Below are positions 37,516-47,977 of a stretch of 64,000 nt of DNA, one piece after another. Origin of the DNA: Enterococcus aquimarinus (GTDB lineage Bacteria; Bacillota; Bacilli; Lactobacillales; Enterococcaceae); the NCBI RefSeq assembly GCF_001885765.1, contig NZ_JXKD01000006.1:1-64000 (forward strand), written 5' to 3'. A program made the translations under genes and the position numbers. Positions within the stretch are counted from its first letter, which is position 1. Every line of letters starts with the position of its first letter. The notes under the pieces are model-generated. The model was not told the DNA's origin and made no database searches. It saw nothing but the letters and a program-made list of their open reading frames with translations.

Positions 37516-38385
37516 CTATTTCAGACCTGAATGAGACATTGTATTCATTACACTACTTTGTAAAATAATAAATAAAATTAGATTTGGTAAAAACATAATG
37601 AGAGAAGCTGCTGCGGCAATTCCCTGCCCGACTACGTTATTGGTTTGAGAGGCAAATGTGTTTAAATAAAACGCTAATGTTCTCAGGGAATCAGTCGTCA
37701 TAAATAATTGTGACGTTTCAATATTATTCCAGACTGCCTGAAAAATAAGTAATGCTGCCGTTGCGATTGCAGGCTTTGTCAAAGGTAAAATTATTTTTAT
37801 AAAAATCGTAAATTGGGAGGCCCCATCCACCACTGCTGCTTCAATCAGTTCTGTTGGAATTTGATCAATAAATTGTTTAATTAAGAATAATCCGACTGGC
37901 ATCGCAATAAGTGGTAACATATGTCCTAAATAATTATTTTCTAAGTTCATAAAGTTAATAACTAAATAACGAGGAATCATCACAGCTGTCGGAACAAACA
38001 TTAATGCCGCATTGTTAATTTCCATTCCTACATATTTCCCTTTAAAATCCATTTTAGAAAGGGCAAAAGCAGCTAACGCTGAGATAAACACGGACACAAC
38101 TACCACAACAGCCGTCACTATAACGGAATTGAATATATATCTAGAAAGCGGAATATTGGATAGTTCCGCTGCTTTGAACAAGTTATTAAAGTTTTCCAAA
38201 CTTGGACGCTGAACAAAGAATCTAGGAGGAAAGGCAAATAATTCTTCCATTGGTTTAAAAGCATGATTAAAAATAAAAATAATAGGCAATAACATAAATG
38301 CAATAAAAGGAGCTAAAATAATATAAAATTTAATTTGACTCTTTTCAAATTTTTTTGGATTGATTCCACTTCTTCTAACAGACAC
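37516..38385 (-). CDS. Carbohydrate ABC transporter permease, MalG type
   Basis: A 289-residue permease with about six helices and the EAA loop LIEAAVVDGASQFTIF, then LPLTKPA. It lies ten bases ahead of the NHL gene in the operon and 14 bases after its MalF-type partner. It belongs with the 947-residue binding protein that leads the operon. Confidence 0.9.
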   Translation of the reverse strand: MSVRRSGINPKKFEKSQIKFYIILAPFIAFMLLPIIFIFNHAFKPMEELFAFPPRFFVQRPSLENFNNLFKAAELSNIPLSRYIFNSVIVTAVVVVVSVFISALAAFALSKMDFKGKYVGMEINNAALMFVPTAVMIPRYLVINFMNLENNYLGHMLPLIAMPVGLFLIKQFIDQIPTELIEAAVVDGASQFTIFIKIILPLTKPAIATAALLIFQAVWNNIETSQLFMTTDSLRTLAFYLNTFASQTNNVVGQGIAAAASLIMFLPNLILFIILQSSVMNTMSHSGLK

Positions 38386-38399
38386 TATAGTGCTCCTTT

Positions 38400-39281
38400 C
38401 TATGCAAATAATTTTTTAGCAAATATTGAAAACACATAAATCATCAATAATAAAACAACTGATATCGCTGCGGCATAGCCCATTTCATACCTTAAAAATC
38501 CGTAATCATCAATATGGTTAACAATTAACTGTCCGGCATAGGAACTAGTAACGGGATTTGCACCTGTTAATTGTGTACCGATTAACCCGTTAGAAAAAGC
38601 GTTTACAATCGCCATAACAGCACCAAATAACATTTGAGGTTTCATCGATGGAATCGTAATGTAAATTAATTCTTGAAATCGATTTGTTACACCATCAATT
38701 GCTGCTGCTTCATAAAGTTCTTCATCGCCATTTAAAACACCTGCCATCATTGCTAAAAATCCAACTCCCATACTTCCCCATAGACCAATTAAAATCATAA
38801 TTGGCAATATTAGATTCGAGTCAACTGTCCAAATAATGGGTGTATCGATAATCCCCCATCGCATCAAGATACTATTAATATATCCGGACGAATTTCCACT
38901 AAATAATATTCTCCAAACAACTGTCATAGCAACTCCCGATGTCATTGACGGGGAATAGAAAATCAGTGCTAAAATAGTTCGTGGAATTTTTGGTAACTGT
39001 GCTAATACCCAAGCTAAGAGGAATCCTAAGATATATCCCCCTGGACCCACAATAACTGCGAAAGCAATCGTATTCGGCAAGACATACTGCATAAATATTT
39101 CATCTTGCGTCAACAAGTTAATATAGTTTAAGAACCCTACAAATTCCGGTCGTTGGATTGTATTGAAGTTTGTAAATGATAAACCAATCGCAATTACTAC
39201 AGGAATAATGATAAATACTAAGAAAATCAAAGCATAGGGTAATAAAAATAAATAAGGTGTTCGTTTACTGTTATTTTTCAA
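38400..39281 (-). CDS. Carbohydrate ABC transporter permease, MalF type
   Basis: A 293-residue permease with about six helices. The EAA loop reads [17 protein letters not shown] and then IPSMKPQ. It starts one base after the end of the giant binding-protein gene, so the two are probably translated together. Confidence 0.9.
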   Translation of the reverse strand: MKNNSKRTPYLFLLPYALIFLVFIIIPVVIAIGLSFTNFNTIQRPEFVGFLNYINLLTQDEIFMQYVLPNTIAFAVIVGPGGYILGFLLAWVLAQLPKIPRTILALIFYSPSMTSGVAMTVVWRILFSGNSSGYINSILMRWGIIDTPIIWTVDSNLILPIMILIGLWGSMGVGFLAMMAGVLNGDEELYEAAAIDGVTNRFQELIYITIPSMKPQMLFGAVMAIVNAFSNGLIGTQLTGANPVTSSYAGQLIVNHIDDYGFLRYEMGYAAAISVVLLLMIYVFSIFAKKLFA

Positions 39282-39282
39282 A

Positions 39283-42126
39283 TTACTCCTGTTCCTTTCT
39301 TTCTACAGGCATTGGATATTGCTGAATTAATTCACCATCGTAATAATATCCAAATTCTTCTAATTTTCTGAGTGTTTCACGATTAATCCGTTTGGTAGAT
39401 AAGTCGATTGCTTTTCTCAAATTTTTGCCATCTACTACAACAGAATTATAGACATTGCTTATTTCGCGTTCTACCATGTATGTTCCTAAAACTCTAGGAA
39501 CCTCGTTAATCCATTGTGATTGCTGTAAAATAACATCCTTATCTGTTGTCGGCCACGGTAGATCTTGAAACGCTTCTAAGTTAGCTGTATTCCACATATA
39601 TTCCTTGCCATAAACAGTCTGTAGTCCCGTTCCAAAATCTTTTTGAGTATCACTTTGAAGCCACCAATTCATAAATTCCCATGAATTTTCTTTATTCTCT
39701 GAGCTTTCAAACATAATCGAACTCTCTGCACCTCCGGATGACCATCTTTCAACTGTACCCTCTTGATTTTCATATCCTGGCATCAAAGCAATATCCCAAA
39801 CATTACTTATTTCAGGTGCTGCATTTAAAATTAAATTATAATTCCCAAAATCGGCAATTCCAATTGGGGTCGAGCCATCTCTGAATTGTTGATAAAAACT
39901 AGGAACATCTTTTGGCATATTATATATTGTAAATAGATTCGTTAATTGTCGTAATCCCTCAACTGTATTATCCTGATTCACTCCTGATTTGAGAATATCA
40001 TCTGTATAGAATTCACCATCATTTTGATAAACAATCGGCATCGTCCAAGGGAATATTTTAAATGATGTTCCTAATGTAGCAGTAGGATAAAAGGCACTCA
40101 TTCCTCGTTGGTTCAAAGCAGGTAACATTTCAATTAATTCATTCATCGTGTCTGGAACTTCTAAATTGAGCGATTCTAAAATATCCGATCGATAAAACAG
40201 GACATAAAAATTCATTGTTTCTGGAATTGCATAAACTTTCTCACCAATGGTTGAAGGTGTTAATAATTTCGAAGGATATTGTTCAATTAATTCATCGAAT
40301 CCTTCAAAATCAGATAAATCAACTAGTGCATCTCGTATTCCCATGTCAAATGGCATCGCATAATTCACACCTAGTGCAACATCTGGCGCATTACCTGAGG
40401 CATTTGATAAAATTAACTTATTCGCATCCGGCATAATCGATAAATCTACTTTTATGCCTGTTTTTTCTGTAAAATCTTGATCAATCATTCTCTGCATTAA
40501 CTCGACATATTGGCGAGGTCGGTTCACCCAAACTTGAACGCTCTCATCTTCCTTTTCAACGTTAACAGCATATGCTTGCTCGTTAAAAGAATTTGTAAAT
40601 CTTCTAACAGAATTAATCGCTTTCAAAAAAACATTAGGTTTCTTAAGTGTCAGACTATCTTGATAAAATATGATTTGATCGATTGATAAATTATTTCGAT
40701 TTGACTCTTGTAAGAGTGTAGCTAAATTCGCTGCTGCTGATCCACTATCTTTTGACAATTCATTTGTTCTATTCGCTAGTCTCCGTGGATCATTTAATAG
40801 CGATTCTAGTTGCTTTCTGACCGTTACGATTTGTGTAAATGCACCTGGCGTTTTATCAACTTGAGCAAGTGCTTGGATTTGTTTTTCAAAATCCTCTAAT
40901 TCGATTATCCAGGATTCTAATTGACTCATTGTTCCTGGAAGATATTCTTCTAGATTAATATCTCTATTCTTGTCCACGCTACTTCCTAGTAAATTATCAA
41001 TACTCAAGGATAATGACTGTAGTTCTTTAATTATTTCTGCAATTCTACTTAATATTTCACCTGTTGGACTTGTAGTGATTTCTAAACTTAATTTCTGTGT
41101 CCCTTTTTCTAAATAAATTGCAACATTTTGATCTGTTTCTTTCTTTTTGAATGTATAGGATGAAAAAGAAGAGGTATACGGAATAGGTTGTGATAAAAAG
41201 CTTTCAGATGGAATTTCATCGTTTACTTCAATATTTAAAAATACTGGGAAATCGATTTTTGTATCTTGCCGATAATTCAAAGCGATATAATAATACCCAT
41301 CTTCTGGAATGTCTACCTCATATGTTACTTGATCGCCGATATTCGAAAATGACATACCATCCAAAAAATTCATTACTCTTTTACGAGAATCATACGGTGT
41401 TAGATAATCATCGAATGCACCATTTGGTCGTATGGAAGATGAATTTTGCGTTACATTTTTTTCGCCTTCTACCGTAATTTGATGGTTTCCAGTGGGGTCT
41501 TCTGTAAGATCTTTTGATAAATTCAATCGGTTGATATCATTTTTTGCACTTAATTCAATCGACTCTAAGCTCAGCTCACCTTCAATACTTGATAATTCCA
41601 ATTCATTACTGCCCTGTTCAAACCAAACTGCTAAAGGGAAATCGCTATAGCCATTGATGTCTGATAAATAAGTAAATTGAGTTTCATTTAATGGATCTAC
41701 CTCAGGAGACATTTCATTTCCATATCTATCGGTACTCAATATTTCTTCAGGAATCCATGTATTCTTAAATTGTAAGTTCTTCATTTCTTGGTACTGTGAT
41801 TTCCCGTTTATTTTTAGCTCTACTTGAGTCGGTAGTATACTTTCTGTTTGAATCGAGTAATGAAAGCCTAAAAAATACAATCCTGCTGAGGGAACATTCA
41901 CTGAAATTAATTTTTTGGTTCCTGGGGTGATCACCATCTCACTTTTAATGGTCAATTTCTCTCCATCGAAATAGTTGGCTTCTTTATTCTTCTCGCTAAA
42001 AGATTTATAATTCTCTACTTGCGTATCATCCGCATAACCATTTACATTTCCATAGTAAAATAAACAGAATGTTAAAAAAAACATACATAAAAATTGCAGA
42101 AGTTTTTCTTCTTTGCTATTTTTCAT
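39283..42126 (-). CDS. Giant secreted sugar-binding protein with carbohydrate-binding-like modules
   Basis: I start it at 42126, seven bases after AGGGGG, giving 947 residues; family 1 binding proteins usually have 400-550. A signal peptide (about 8-34, cut near NGYA-DD) has no convincing lipobox. Two similar beta-sandwich-like modules follow, marked [16 protein letters not shown] near residue 75 and [15 protein letters not shown] near residue 270. A helical, coiled-coil-like linker spans about 355-500. A family 1 binding domain covers about 529-930, with [15 protein letters not shown] and an [16 protein letters not shown] block. It probably captures large or polymeric sugars for the permeases encoded downstream. 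How it is held at the cell is unclear. Confidence 0.82.
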   Translation of the reverse strand: MKNSKEEKLLQFLCMFFLTFCLFYYGNVNGYADDTQVENYKSFSEKNKEANYFDGEKLTIKSEMVITPGTKKLISVNVPSAGLYFLGFHYSIQTESILPTQVELKINGKSQYQEMKNLQFKNTWIPEEILSTDRYGNEMSPEVDPLNETQFTYLSDINGYSDFPLAVWFEQGSNELELSSIEGELSLESIELSAKNDINRLNLSKDLTEDPTGNHQITVEGEKNVTQNSSSIRPNGAFDDYLTPYDSRKRVMNFLDGMSFSNIGDQVTYEVDIPEDGYYYIALNYRQDTKIDFPVFLNIEVNDEIPSESFLSQPIPYTSSFSSYTFKKKETDQNVAIYLEKGTQKLSLEITTSPTGEILSRIAEIIKELQSLSLSIDNLLGSSVDKNRDINLEEYLPGTMSQLESWIIELEDFEKQIQALAQVDKTPGAFTQIVTVRKQLESLLNDPRRLANRTNELSKDSGSAAANLATLLQESNRNNLSIDQIIFYQDSLTLKKPNVFLKAINSVRRFTNSFNEQAYAVNVEKEDESVQVWVNRPRQYVELMQRMIDQDFTEKTGIKVDLSIMPDANKLILSNASGNAPDVALGVNYAMPFDMGIRDALVDLSDFEGFDELIEQYPSKLLTPSTIGEKVYAIPETMNFYVLFYRSDILESLNLEVPDTMNELIEMLPALNQRGMSAFYPTATLGTSFKIFPWTMPIVYQNDGEFYTDDILKSGVNQDNTVEGLRQLTNLFTIYNMPKDVPSFYQQFRDGSTPIGIADFGNYNLILNAAPEISNVWDIALMPGYENQEGTVERWSSGGAESSIMFESSENKENSWEFMNWWLQSDTQKDFGTGLQTVYGKEYMWNTANLEAFQDLPWPTTDKDVILQQSQWINEVPRVLGTYMVEREISNVYNSVVVDGKNLRKAIDLSTKRINRETLRKLEEFGYYYDGELIQQYPMPVERKEQE

Positions 42127-42202
42127 AAATAATCCCCCTACATCATTTATCGTGTTGTTAATTAATAATAAATAAAAACGCTTAACTATTCTCTTTAAAT
42201 AA

Positions 42203-42231
42203 ATATTACACTTTAAATAAAGCGCTGTCAA
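42203..42231 (-). promoter_or_regulatory. Promoter of the two-transporter operon
   Basis: On the minus strand TTGACA (42231-42226) and TAATAT (42208-42203) are 17 bases apart. GCGCTTT directly after the -35 resembles half of a cre site. The block from about 42222 to 42254 is similar to that at 51711-51743 ahead of the GH51 operon. Confidence 0.75.
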
Positions 42232-42261
42232 CAATATTATTGCTAATTTATAAGGCACTAT

Positions 42262-42299
42262 AACTTTTAATATTAACATAAATGTTAATATTAAAAGTT
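42262..42299. promoter_or_regulatory. 38-base palindrome, candidate operator
   Basis: AACTTTTAATATTAACAT and its exact complement are separated by AA. The centre reads TTAACATAAATGTTAA, a TTAA-N8-TTAA form also present at 51818-51833 beside the ArsR-type gene. It lies about 30 bases upstream of the -35, which would suit an activator or a distal repressor site. Confidence 0.6.
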
Positions 42300-42621
42300 T
42301 GAGAAATTAATGCTTCTTAGCAATACTTCTATAATAATCCTATACACAAAAATATTATCGTTAAAAGTATATAGACTGTCTCCAATCATTAATATAGATT
42401 TATCTTCTGGCATATATCTTCCTGATAACTAGAGCGTGACTTGGATAAAAAGCGCCTATTTTTATCGTAGTAAATTGACATTAGCAAGTATGAACACTAT
42501 CTATTCATCATTTTATTCAAAAGAAAATGATCTTTCATAATAGTTAAATAACCTAGATCAGTGTCAAAATAAAATTTGCGGATAGTAACGATAGCACTTG
42601 ATTTGACAAAGCACAAATAAA

Positions 42622-42663
42622 AATGGAGATTCAATTGACTCATGTATCAATTGAATCTCCATT
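42622..42663 (-). terminator. Intrinsic terminator of the arabinan operon
   Basis: The arms AATGGAGATTCAATTGA and TCAATTGAATCTCCATT pair perfectly around an eight-base loop. On the minus strand TTTTTATTTGTG follows. It lies 16 bases beyond the GH51 stop. Confidence 0.9.
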
Positions 42664-42678
42664 GAGAAGTATTAAAAT

Positions 42679-44121
42679 TTAGATTTCTAAAGTTAATGTT
42701 GTCACAGACATCGCTGGCACTGTCATGTTCACTTTATTTTCTTTGATTTCATAATTTGTGAATGCAAGTAAGCGAATTCTTTCTGCTTGATCAAAATCAT
42801 TATGATCATCCATTTTCTCACCCGCAATATAATTTGCTTCTTGAAATTGAGGTACAGCATCTAAAGTAAAGGTCAAATCTTCTGAAGAAGTCAACGAATA
42901 ATTACAAATCGAGATGGTTAATTGATTCTCTTTTTTAGAAACAGTATACGAAACCGTATCATTCTTATCTCCATAACTATCAATCAATTCACCGTCTTGA
43001 TGTTTTTTGTATAATTCAAAAACGTAATAACTCGGCGTTTTCACCATTTTTTCGCCTTCTGTCAGTATCATTGATTGGAGTACATTTACTGTTTGTGCAA
43101 TATTCGCCATATAAACGCGTTCGGCATGTTTATGGAAGATATTCAGCGTAATCGCTGCTACCATCGCATCACGAATCGTATTTTGTTGATATAAAAATCC
43201 TGGATTTGTTCCCGGCTCAACTGCTAACCAAGATCCCCACTCATCTACGATTAAACCTACTCGCTTCTCAGGATCGTATTTATCCATAATCGTTGAATGT
43301 TTAGCAATCAGTTCGTCCATTTTATAAGCACTCGAAATTAAACTCCACCAATGTTCTTCTTTAAAGTTCAATGCAGGGCCCTTATCTTCCCAGGCACCTG
43401 TTAAGGCATAATGATGCAAGCTGATTCCATCCATCCATGGACCGGCAATCTTCATCACTTCCTCCATCCAATGGTAATCATCGATGTTAGGACCACACGC
43501 AATTTTATAGATTCTATCCGAGCCATATTGACGGACATATGTCTGATAACGACGATATAAGTCTGCATAGTACTCAGGACGCATGTTTCCTCCACAACCC
43601 CATGATTCATTGCCGACACCAAAAAATTTCACTTTCCAAGAGTCTTCACGGCCGTTAGCTTTTCGTAACGCAGACATCGGGGATTCGCCATCCATTGTCA
43701 TATACTCGACCCATTCTTGCATCTCCTGAACCGTACCACTTCCAACATTTCCATTAATATAGGCTTCACAACCTAATTGTTTCGTAAGCTCGAAAAATTC
43801 ATGCGTCCCAAAGTGATTGTTCTCTGTGACACCACCCCAGTGAGTATTTACAATTTTTTTACGATTTTCTTTTGGACCAATGCCATCTTTCCAATGATAT
43901 TCATCAGCGAAGCATCCTCCTGGCCAACGTAAAACAGGGATATCAATATTTTTTAGCGCTTCTACGACATCGATTCGCATCCCATTTACATTCGGAATAC
44001 TCGATTCTTCCCCGACGTATAAACCTTCATAGATACAACGTCCCAAATGCTCGGCAAAATGCCCGTAAATGTATTTACTAATTGTGGGACCATTTTTGTT
44101 ATTTAACACTTGAATATTCAT
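42679..44121 (-). CDS. GH51 alpha-L-arabinofuranosidase (second copy)
   Basis: A 480-residue intracellular GH51 enzyme. Glu172 in [11 protein letters not shown] is the expected acid/base and Glu294 in IVDEWGSW the expected nucleophile; the C-terminal beta-domain has [16 protein letters not shown] start it at 44121, six bases after GAGG, because the ATG at 44148 lies inside the upstream gene. It removes terminal alpha-L-arabinofuranose from short arabino-oligosaccharides. It ends the arabinan operon. Its C-terminal third also exists as a remnant at 27424-27834, showing past duplication. Confidence 0.93.
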   Translation of the reverse strand: MNIQVLNNKNGPTISKYIYGHFAEHLGRCIYEGLYVGEESSIPNVNGMRIDVVEALKNIDIPVLRWPGGCFADEYHWKDGIGPKENRKKIVNTHWGGVTENNHFGTHEFFELTKQLGCEAYINGNVGSGTVQEMQEWVEYMTMDGESPMSALRKANGREDSWKVKFFGVGNESWGCGGNMRPEYYADLYRRYQTYVRQYGSDRIYKIACGPNIDDYHWMEEVMKIAGPWMDGISLHHYALTGAWEDKGPALNFKEEHWWSLISSAYKMDELIAKHSTIMDKYDPEKRVGLIVDEWGSWLAVEPGTNPGFLYQQNTIRDAMVAAITLNIFHKHAERVYMANIAQTVNVLQSMILTEGEKMVKTPSYYVFELYKKHQDGELIDSYGDKNDTVSYTVSKKENQLTISICNYSLTSSEDLTFTLDAVPQFQEANYIAGEKMDDHNDFDQAERIRLLAFTNYEIKENKVNMTVPAMSVTTLTLEI

Positions 44122-44129
44122 TTTTTTCC

Positions 44130-45725
44130 TCATTTCTTTACTCCCCAAATCGTTTGATTATTATCACCAATCGCTGAGAAGACAATTTTTTTCGTTTGTT
44201 CTTTCGTTTCATCTTGTTGCATGACGATTATCCCTTCGTAATGAACATCTTCTATCACGAATGAAATAAAGGAAGATTGTGCCTCTTTATCCCACGTTCC
44301 ACTGACATCTCCCGTAATGGTTTTATCTGCTCTTAATTCAACAGTCGATAACGGGAGTACTTTCGGATCATTTGTGGTCCCGTGATTGATAAATTCGTAA
44401 CTTCCAATGATATCTTTATCTCCTACCTCACTGACGAAATACTCATTATTTACATACTCAAAAGGTAAAGTAGTCGGCCATCCATTACGATTCATCATCA
44501 TTGGATGCACGCGTACTTCATGGGACTCTCCACCGGTAAATCGCGTATGATAAACTAACATCCATTGCCCATCTTCCGTGATGATTGCGGAGTTGTGACC
44601 ACTCGATTTATATGCTTTATTCATATTTGAAAATTGATAATTCCCCATTATTTTGACACCATATTGACTGTTTTGATCCGTACTACTAAATACCGGGACC
44701 TGATTTTTCATATCGACATACGGACCATCTGGGTTATCTGATTTGAATAAGCGCATGTTATAGCCACCACTGGAATGTAGTTGACCATAAGTAACGAATA
44801 AATAATAAGATTGTGTTTCTTTGTCGTATACAATATAAGGGCCTTCTCCAGATTGGTGATAGCCACCAATTAATTTTGTACCAAAATAACGGTCGACAAT
44901 CAATCCTTGATTTTCACTATCGACACCTGGATACATTGGGATACCCGTCTTTTCATCAATCGGTAAGATATACATCCCACCTGACCAAGAACCGTAAACC
45001 ATCCAAAGTTTCTCATTTTCATCATAAAACAACGTCGGATCAATTGCATTGGGTGCATAATCCGTATTGTATTCGGTCCCACTATTTAAAACCCAATTAG
45101 AACTGAATTCATCAATCACACCCGTTGAAATTAATTTTTTTAAATGGGTATTTTTATAATGTGTATTCCGATCACTACCATCTGTGGAATCTACTTGCGT
45201 AAAACCAGAATAGACAACGGTATCTTGATACGTATAAGGTCCTTCAATTGTTTTAGATACGGCAAACCCAATATTAGAACGGCGCCAAGTCGAAGTAGCA
45301 CTGTAATAATACATATAGGCGCCCTTATCACCATTTTTCCATTTATAATTGGGATTCCAGATTACATCTGGCGCCCAGATAGAATAACCGCCAGCGGAAT
45401 CAGCATCATCTTTACCCGCCCATTCAAAAGCTTCTCTTAAATTTTTATCAATGTCCCCCAAAATAATATTATTATCGAGATCTTCATATTCTGTTTGAAA
45501 GGGAACTTCCCAATTCACCAAATCTTTTGATTTCGCTTGAGCTAAATGACTTCCAAAAATATAAAATACTTCTTCCCCATCTTCTGTCACCGAAGTAATA
45601 GAAGGATCGTGAACAGAAACGCGAGGCATTTCAATGGTATCCCAATCTTTGGATTCTATTGTTTCTTGACAGCTAGATAACAACAATAATACGGGTAAAA
45701 GAAACATGATACGAAATTTTATCAT
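44130..45725 (-). CDS. Cell-surface GH43 endo-arabinanase lipoprotein (second)
   Basis: A 531-residue protein whose signal ends LLSSC, lipid cysteine 19. GH43 marks are the base Asp40 in [52 protein letters not shown] with the acid Glu, and [10 protein letters not shown]-terminal beta domain (about 420-531, with [14 protein letters not shown]) resembles that of the 28119 gene product, as in Abn2-type endo-1,5-arabinanases. It would produce arabino-oligosaccharides for the importer of the same operon. Extra loops between blades 1 and 2 make it about 50 residues longer than its partner. Confidence 0.92.
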   Translation of the reverse strand: MIKFRIMFLLPVLLLLSSCQETIESKDWDTIEMPRVSVHDPSITSVTEDGEEVFYIFGSHLAQAKSKDLVNWEVPFQTEYEDLDNNIILGDIDKNLREAFEWAGKDDADSAGGYSIWAPDVIWNPNYKWKNGDKGAYMYYYSATSTWRRSNIGFAVSKTIEGPYTYQDTVVYSGFTQVDSTDGSDRNTHYKNTHLKKLISTGVIDEFSSNWVLNSGTEYNTDYAPNAIDPTLFYDENEKLWMVYGSWSGGMYILPIDEKTGIPMYPGVDSENQGLIVDRYFGTKLIGGYHQSGEGPYIVYDKETQSYYLFVTYGQLHSSGGYNMRLFKSDNPDGPYVDMKNQVPVFSSTDQNSQYGVKIMGNYQFSNMNKAYKSSGHNSAIITEDGQWMLVYHTRFTGGESHEVRVHPMMMNRNGWPTTLPFEYVNNEYFVSEVGDKDIIGSYEFINHGTTNDPKVLPLSTVELRADKTITGDVSGTWDKEAQSSFISFVIEDVHYEGIIVMQQDETKEQTKKIVFSAIGDNNQTIWGVKK

Positions 45726-45749
45726 TGATCTCTCCTATTCATGAGTCGC

Positions 45750-46694
45750 TTAGTTTGCTACTGGTTCACCGAATACTGGAAACCCATTCTCATCCCATTC
45801 AAATGCTTGAATACGTGCATGACGATTAGGATTATCAAGTGGATCGCCCACTTTATTTTTTTCAGGGCGCGCATGATAGACAATTAAATCTGTTGTGCCA
45901 TCTTCACTCACAGTAAACGAATTATGTCCTGGACCGTATTGTTGATTTTTTTCTGAACTCACAAAGACCGGCTCTTTTGACTTGTGCCATGAGAAGCCAT
46001 TTAATAAGTCTGCGTCTGCATCAGCCCAAAGCAACCCAATCGCATAGTTTTCGTCGGTCGCACTGCCGGAATACGTAATAAAGACTTTGTTATTGCGAAT
46101 AATGACAGCCGGCGCTTCATTCACTTCAAATCCAATTTTTTCCCAATCATACTCAGGAATAGATAATAGGATTTGTTTATTTTCCAACGTCCAAGGATTT
46201 TTCATTCTAGCAAGATATAAATTAGAGTTCCCTTGGATTCGCGGATCTTGTTGCGCCCAAACATAAAAAAGTTCTCCTTTGTGTTCAAAAACCGTTGCAT
46301 CTAAACTAAAACTTTCAAATAAAGTTTTGACTTGACCTTTTTCTACCCAATCATCATTCATTGGATTTTCATGACTATTCTCGAGAACGAACATACGGTG
46401 ATGATTCCTTTGATTCCGTTCATTTTCATGATTACTCGCCGAAAAATAAATATACCATTTCCCGCGAATATAATGAATTTCTGGTGCCCAAATTAAACTA
46501 CTCAATTCACCTTTATCATGTGCTTGCCAAACTGTTAGTAGTTCTCCGTCTTTTAATTCATTAATAGTTTTTGCACGTCTAAGCTCGATACTTTGATAGC
46601 CAGGTACCGAAGCTGTAAAGTAATAGTATCCATCTGTATGCTTATAGATCCAAGGATCTGCTCTTTCTGTCATAATTGGATTATTATATTTCAT
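45750..46694 (-). CDS. Intracellular GH43 exo-acting arabinofuranosidase
   Basis: A 314-residue GH43 protein without signal peptide or extra domains. The base is Asp13 in ERADPWIY, WAPEIHYIRGKWYIYFSAS lies near residue 70, FEVNEAPAVI contains the likely acid Glu, and YGPGHNSFT carries the conserved His. Short single-domain members like this are mostly exo-1,5-alpha-L-arabinofuranosidases, though beta-xylosidase or galactosidase activity cannot be excluded. It lies between the importer and the second endo-arabinanase genes. Confidence 0.88.
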   Translation of the reverse strand: MKYNNPIMTERADPWIYKHTDGYYYFTASVPGYQSIELRRAKTINELKDGELLTVWQAHDKGELSSLIWAPEIHYIRGKWYIYFSASNHENERNQRNHHRMFVLENSHENPMNDDWVEKGQVKTLFESFSLDATVFEHKGELFYVWAQQDPRIQGNSNLYLARMKNPWTLENKQILLSIPEYDWEKIGFEVNEAPAVIIRNNKVFITYSGSATDENYAIGLLWADADADLLNGFSWHKSKEPVFVSSEKNQQYGPGHNSFTVSEDGTTDLIVYHARPEKNKVGDPLDNPNRHARIQAFEWDENGFPVFGEPVAN

Positions 46695-46712
46695 GTTCCA
46701 TATCCTCTTTTC

Positions 46713-47114
46713 TTAATTTGTTGCTACTTTGTAAGCTCGATTACGGGCGCTATATAAAGTAATTGTTACAATATAAAGTAATACTCCAATTACATCAAAC
46801 GATAAAAATTGGATCAACAAACAAATCAACAACCAAATAAATGTTTTTTTATTATACCTTTCTCTTTCTAGTTGTTTCGTAATAAATAAATTTATAATAC
46901 CCATCGTTAAAATTAATAGGCCATAAACCATAATAATGTTTATCAAACTATCGAGTAAACTTGTCGAAATATAATTGACTTGATTGGCTTCTTCGAAAGC
47001 AGTAATCCCTTCATTTTTAAACCAATTAGAATAGCCAACAATCGTTAATGTAGCTGTAATGATATTCCACAGTGCAGCCAAAAATAAGGTGATGCGTTCG
47101 ATTCTACGTTTCAT
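46713..47114 (-). CDS. Small membrane protein in the arabinan operon (possibly DUF4064-like)
   Basis: A 133-residue protein with three or four hydrophobic segments (about 8-28, 52-80 and 92-122) and a basic N terminus MKRRIERITLF. I do not recognise it with confidence; the layout recalls DUF4064 proteins. It starts six bases after the MalG-type gene and precedes the GH43 gene, so it is part of the operon. It could assist the importer, but no motif shows this. Confidence 0.65.
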   Translation of the reverse strand: MKRRIERITLFLAALWNIITATLTIVGYSNWFKNEGITAFEEANQVNYISTSLLDSLINIIMVYGLLILTMGIINLFITKQLERERYNKKTFIWLLICLLIQFLSFDVIGVLLYIVTITLYSARNRAYKVATN

Positions 47115-47120
47115 ATCAAT

Positions 47121-47966
47121 TTATCCTTTCACACCCGAGTTTAAATTCATCGATTGCACAAAATACTTTTGAGCAAATAAAAAGAGTAGCATCGTTGGAA
47201 TAATTGCAAGAAAGGCAGATCCCATTAATTGACCAATCATACGATAGTTACCGTAAATATCTTGTAATAATAACAATCCTGCCGTGATAGGCATTTTTTC
47301 GACATCACTGTACACAATTACAGGCCATAAAAAATCATTCCATGATCCTGTAAAGGAAAAGAGTGCTGCTACAATCAAGACAGGCTTAATCATCGGTACA
47401 ATAATTCTTGAATAAATGACAAAATCACTTGCCCCATCAATACGAGCTGACTCGTCAAACTCTTTTGGGATTCCTTTCATAAATTGTCGAACTAAAAAGA
47501 TGTTTCCCATACCTGCTAAGCCAGGAATAATCATTGCAAGTGGTGAATTTACCCAACCAAAAGACTCAATAATTTTGTAAGATGGGATTAAATTCACAAC
47601 CCCTGGAAACATTGAAATTCCCATTAAGATAAAAAACAGTGTATCACGGTGTTTAAATTTCATTCTAGAATAACCATATGCTGTGACAGATACAACAATG
47701 ACGACTAAAAATGTGTGCGTAGTTGCAATAAATAGAGAATTCCATAACCATCTCATTATTGGAGCTGTCGAAGTATTATTCAAAATAGCAATATAATTTT
47801 CTAATATCCAATCAACTGGTAGCATTCGAAATCCTGCAGAAACGATTTCTGTCTGAGAACGAAACGAGGTCATAAAACCAAAAAATAGCGGGATTGTCCA
47901 TATGAGGCATAAAATTATTAGAAAAACATATGCAATCCATTTAGAGATCGTACTTTCTTTAGACAT
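47121..47966 (-). CDS. Arabino-oligosaccharide ABC permease, MalG/AraQ type
   Basis: A 281-residue permease with about six helices and the EAA loop FDESARIDGASDFVIYSRI, then VPMIKPV, in which Ser replaces the usual second Ala. It pairs with the MalF-type gene 11 bases upstream. AraQ of the Bacillus arabino-oligosaccharide importer is the closest known role. Confidence 0.9.
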   Translation of the reverse strand: MSKESTISKWIAYVFLIILCLIWTIPLFFGFMTSFRSQTEIVSAGFRMLPVDWILENYIAILNNTSTAPIMRWLWNSLFIATTHTFLVVIVVSVTAYGYSRMKFKHRDTLFFILMGISMFPGVVNLIPSYKIIESFGWVNSPLAMIIPGLAGMGNIFLVRQFMKGIPKEFDESARIDGASDFVIYSRIIVPMIKPVLIVAALFSFTGSWNDFLWPVIVYSDVEKMPITAGLLLLQDIYGNYRMIGQLMGSAFLAIIPTMLLFLFAQKYFVQSMNLNSGVKG

Positions 47967-47977
47967 ATATTTTCCTC

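Larger units (their letters stand above)
42127..42678. other. Intergenic control region between regions C and D
   Basis: This 552-base gap has the leftward promoter of the two-transporter operon, a 38-base palindrome upstream of it and the terminator of the arabinan operon. Between about 42300 and 42620 the sequence is AT-rich and I see no gene or clear site. Confidence 0.7.

Noticed and set aside
42300-42620. Possible small genes or RNA in the gap between regions C and D
   Set aside because: No open frame with a ribosome site and no strong stem-loop was found apart from the terminator.
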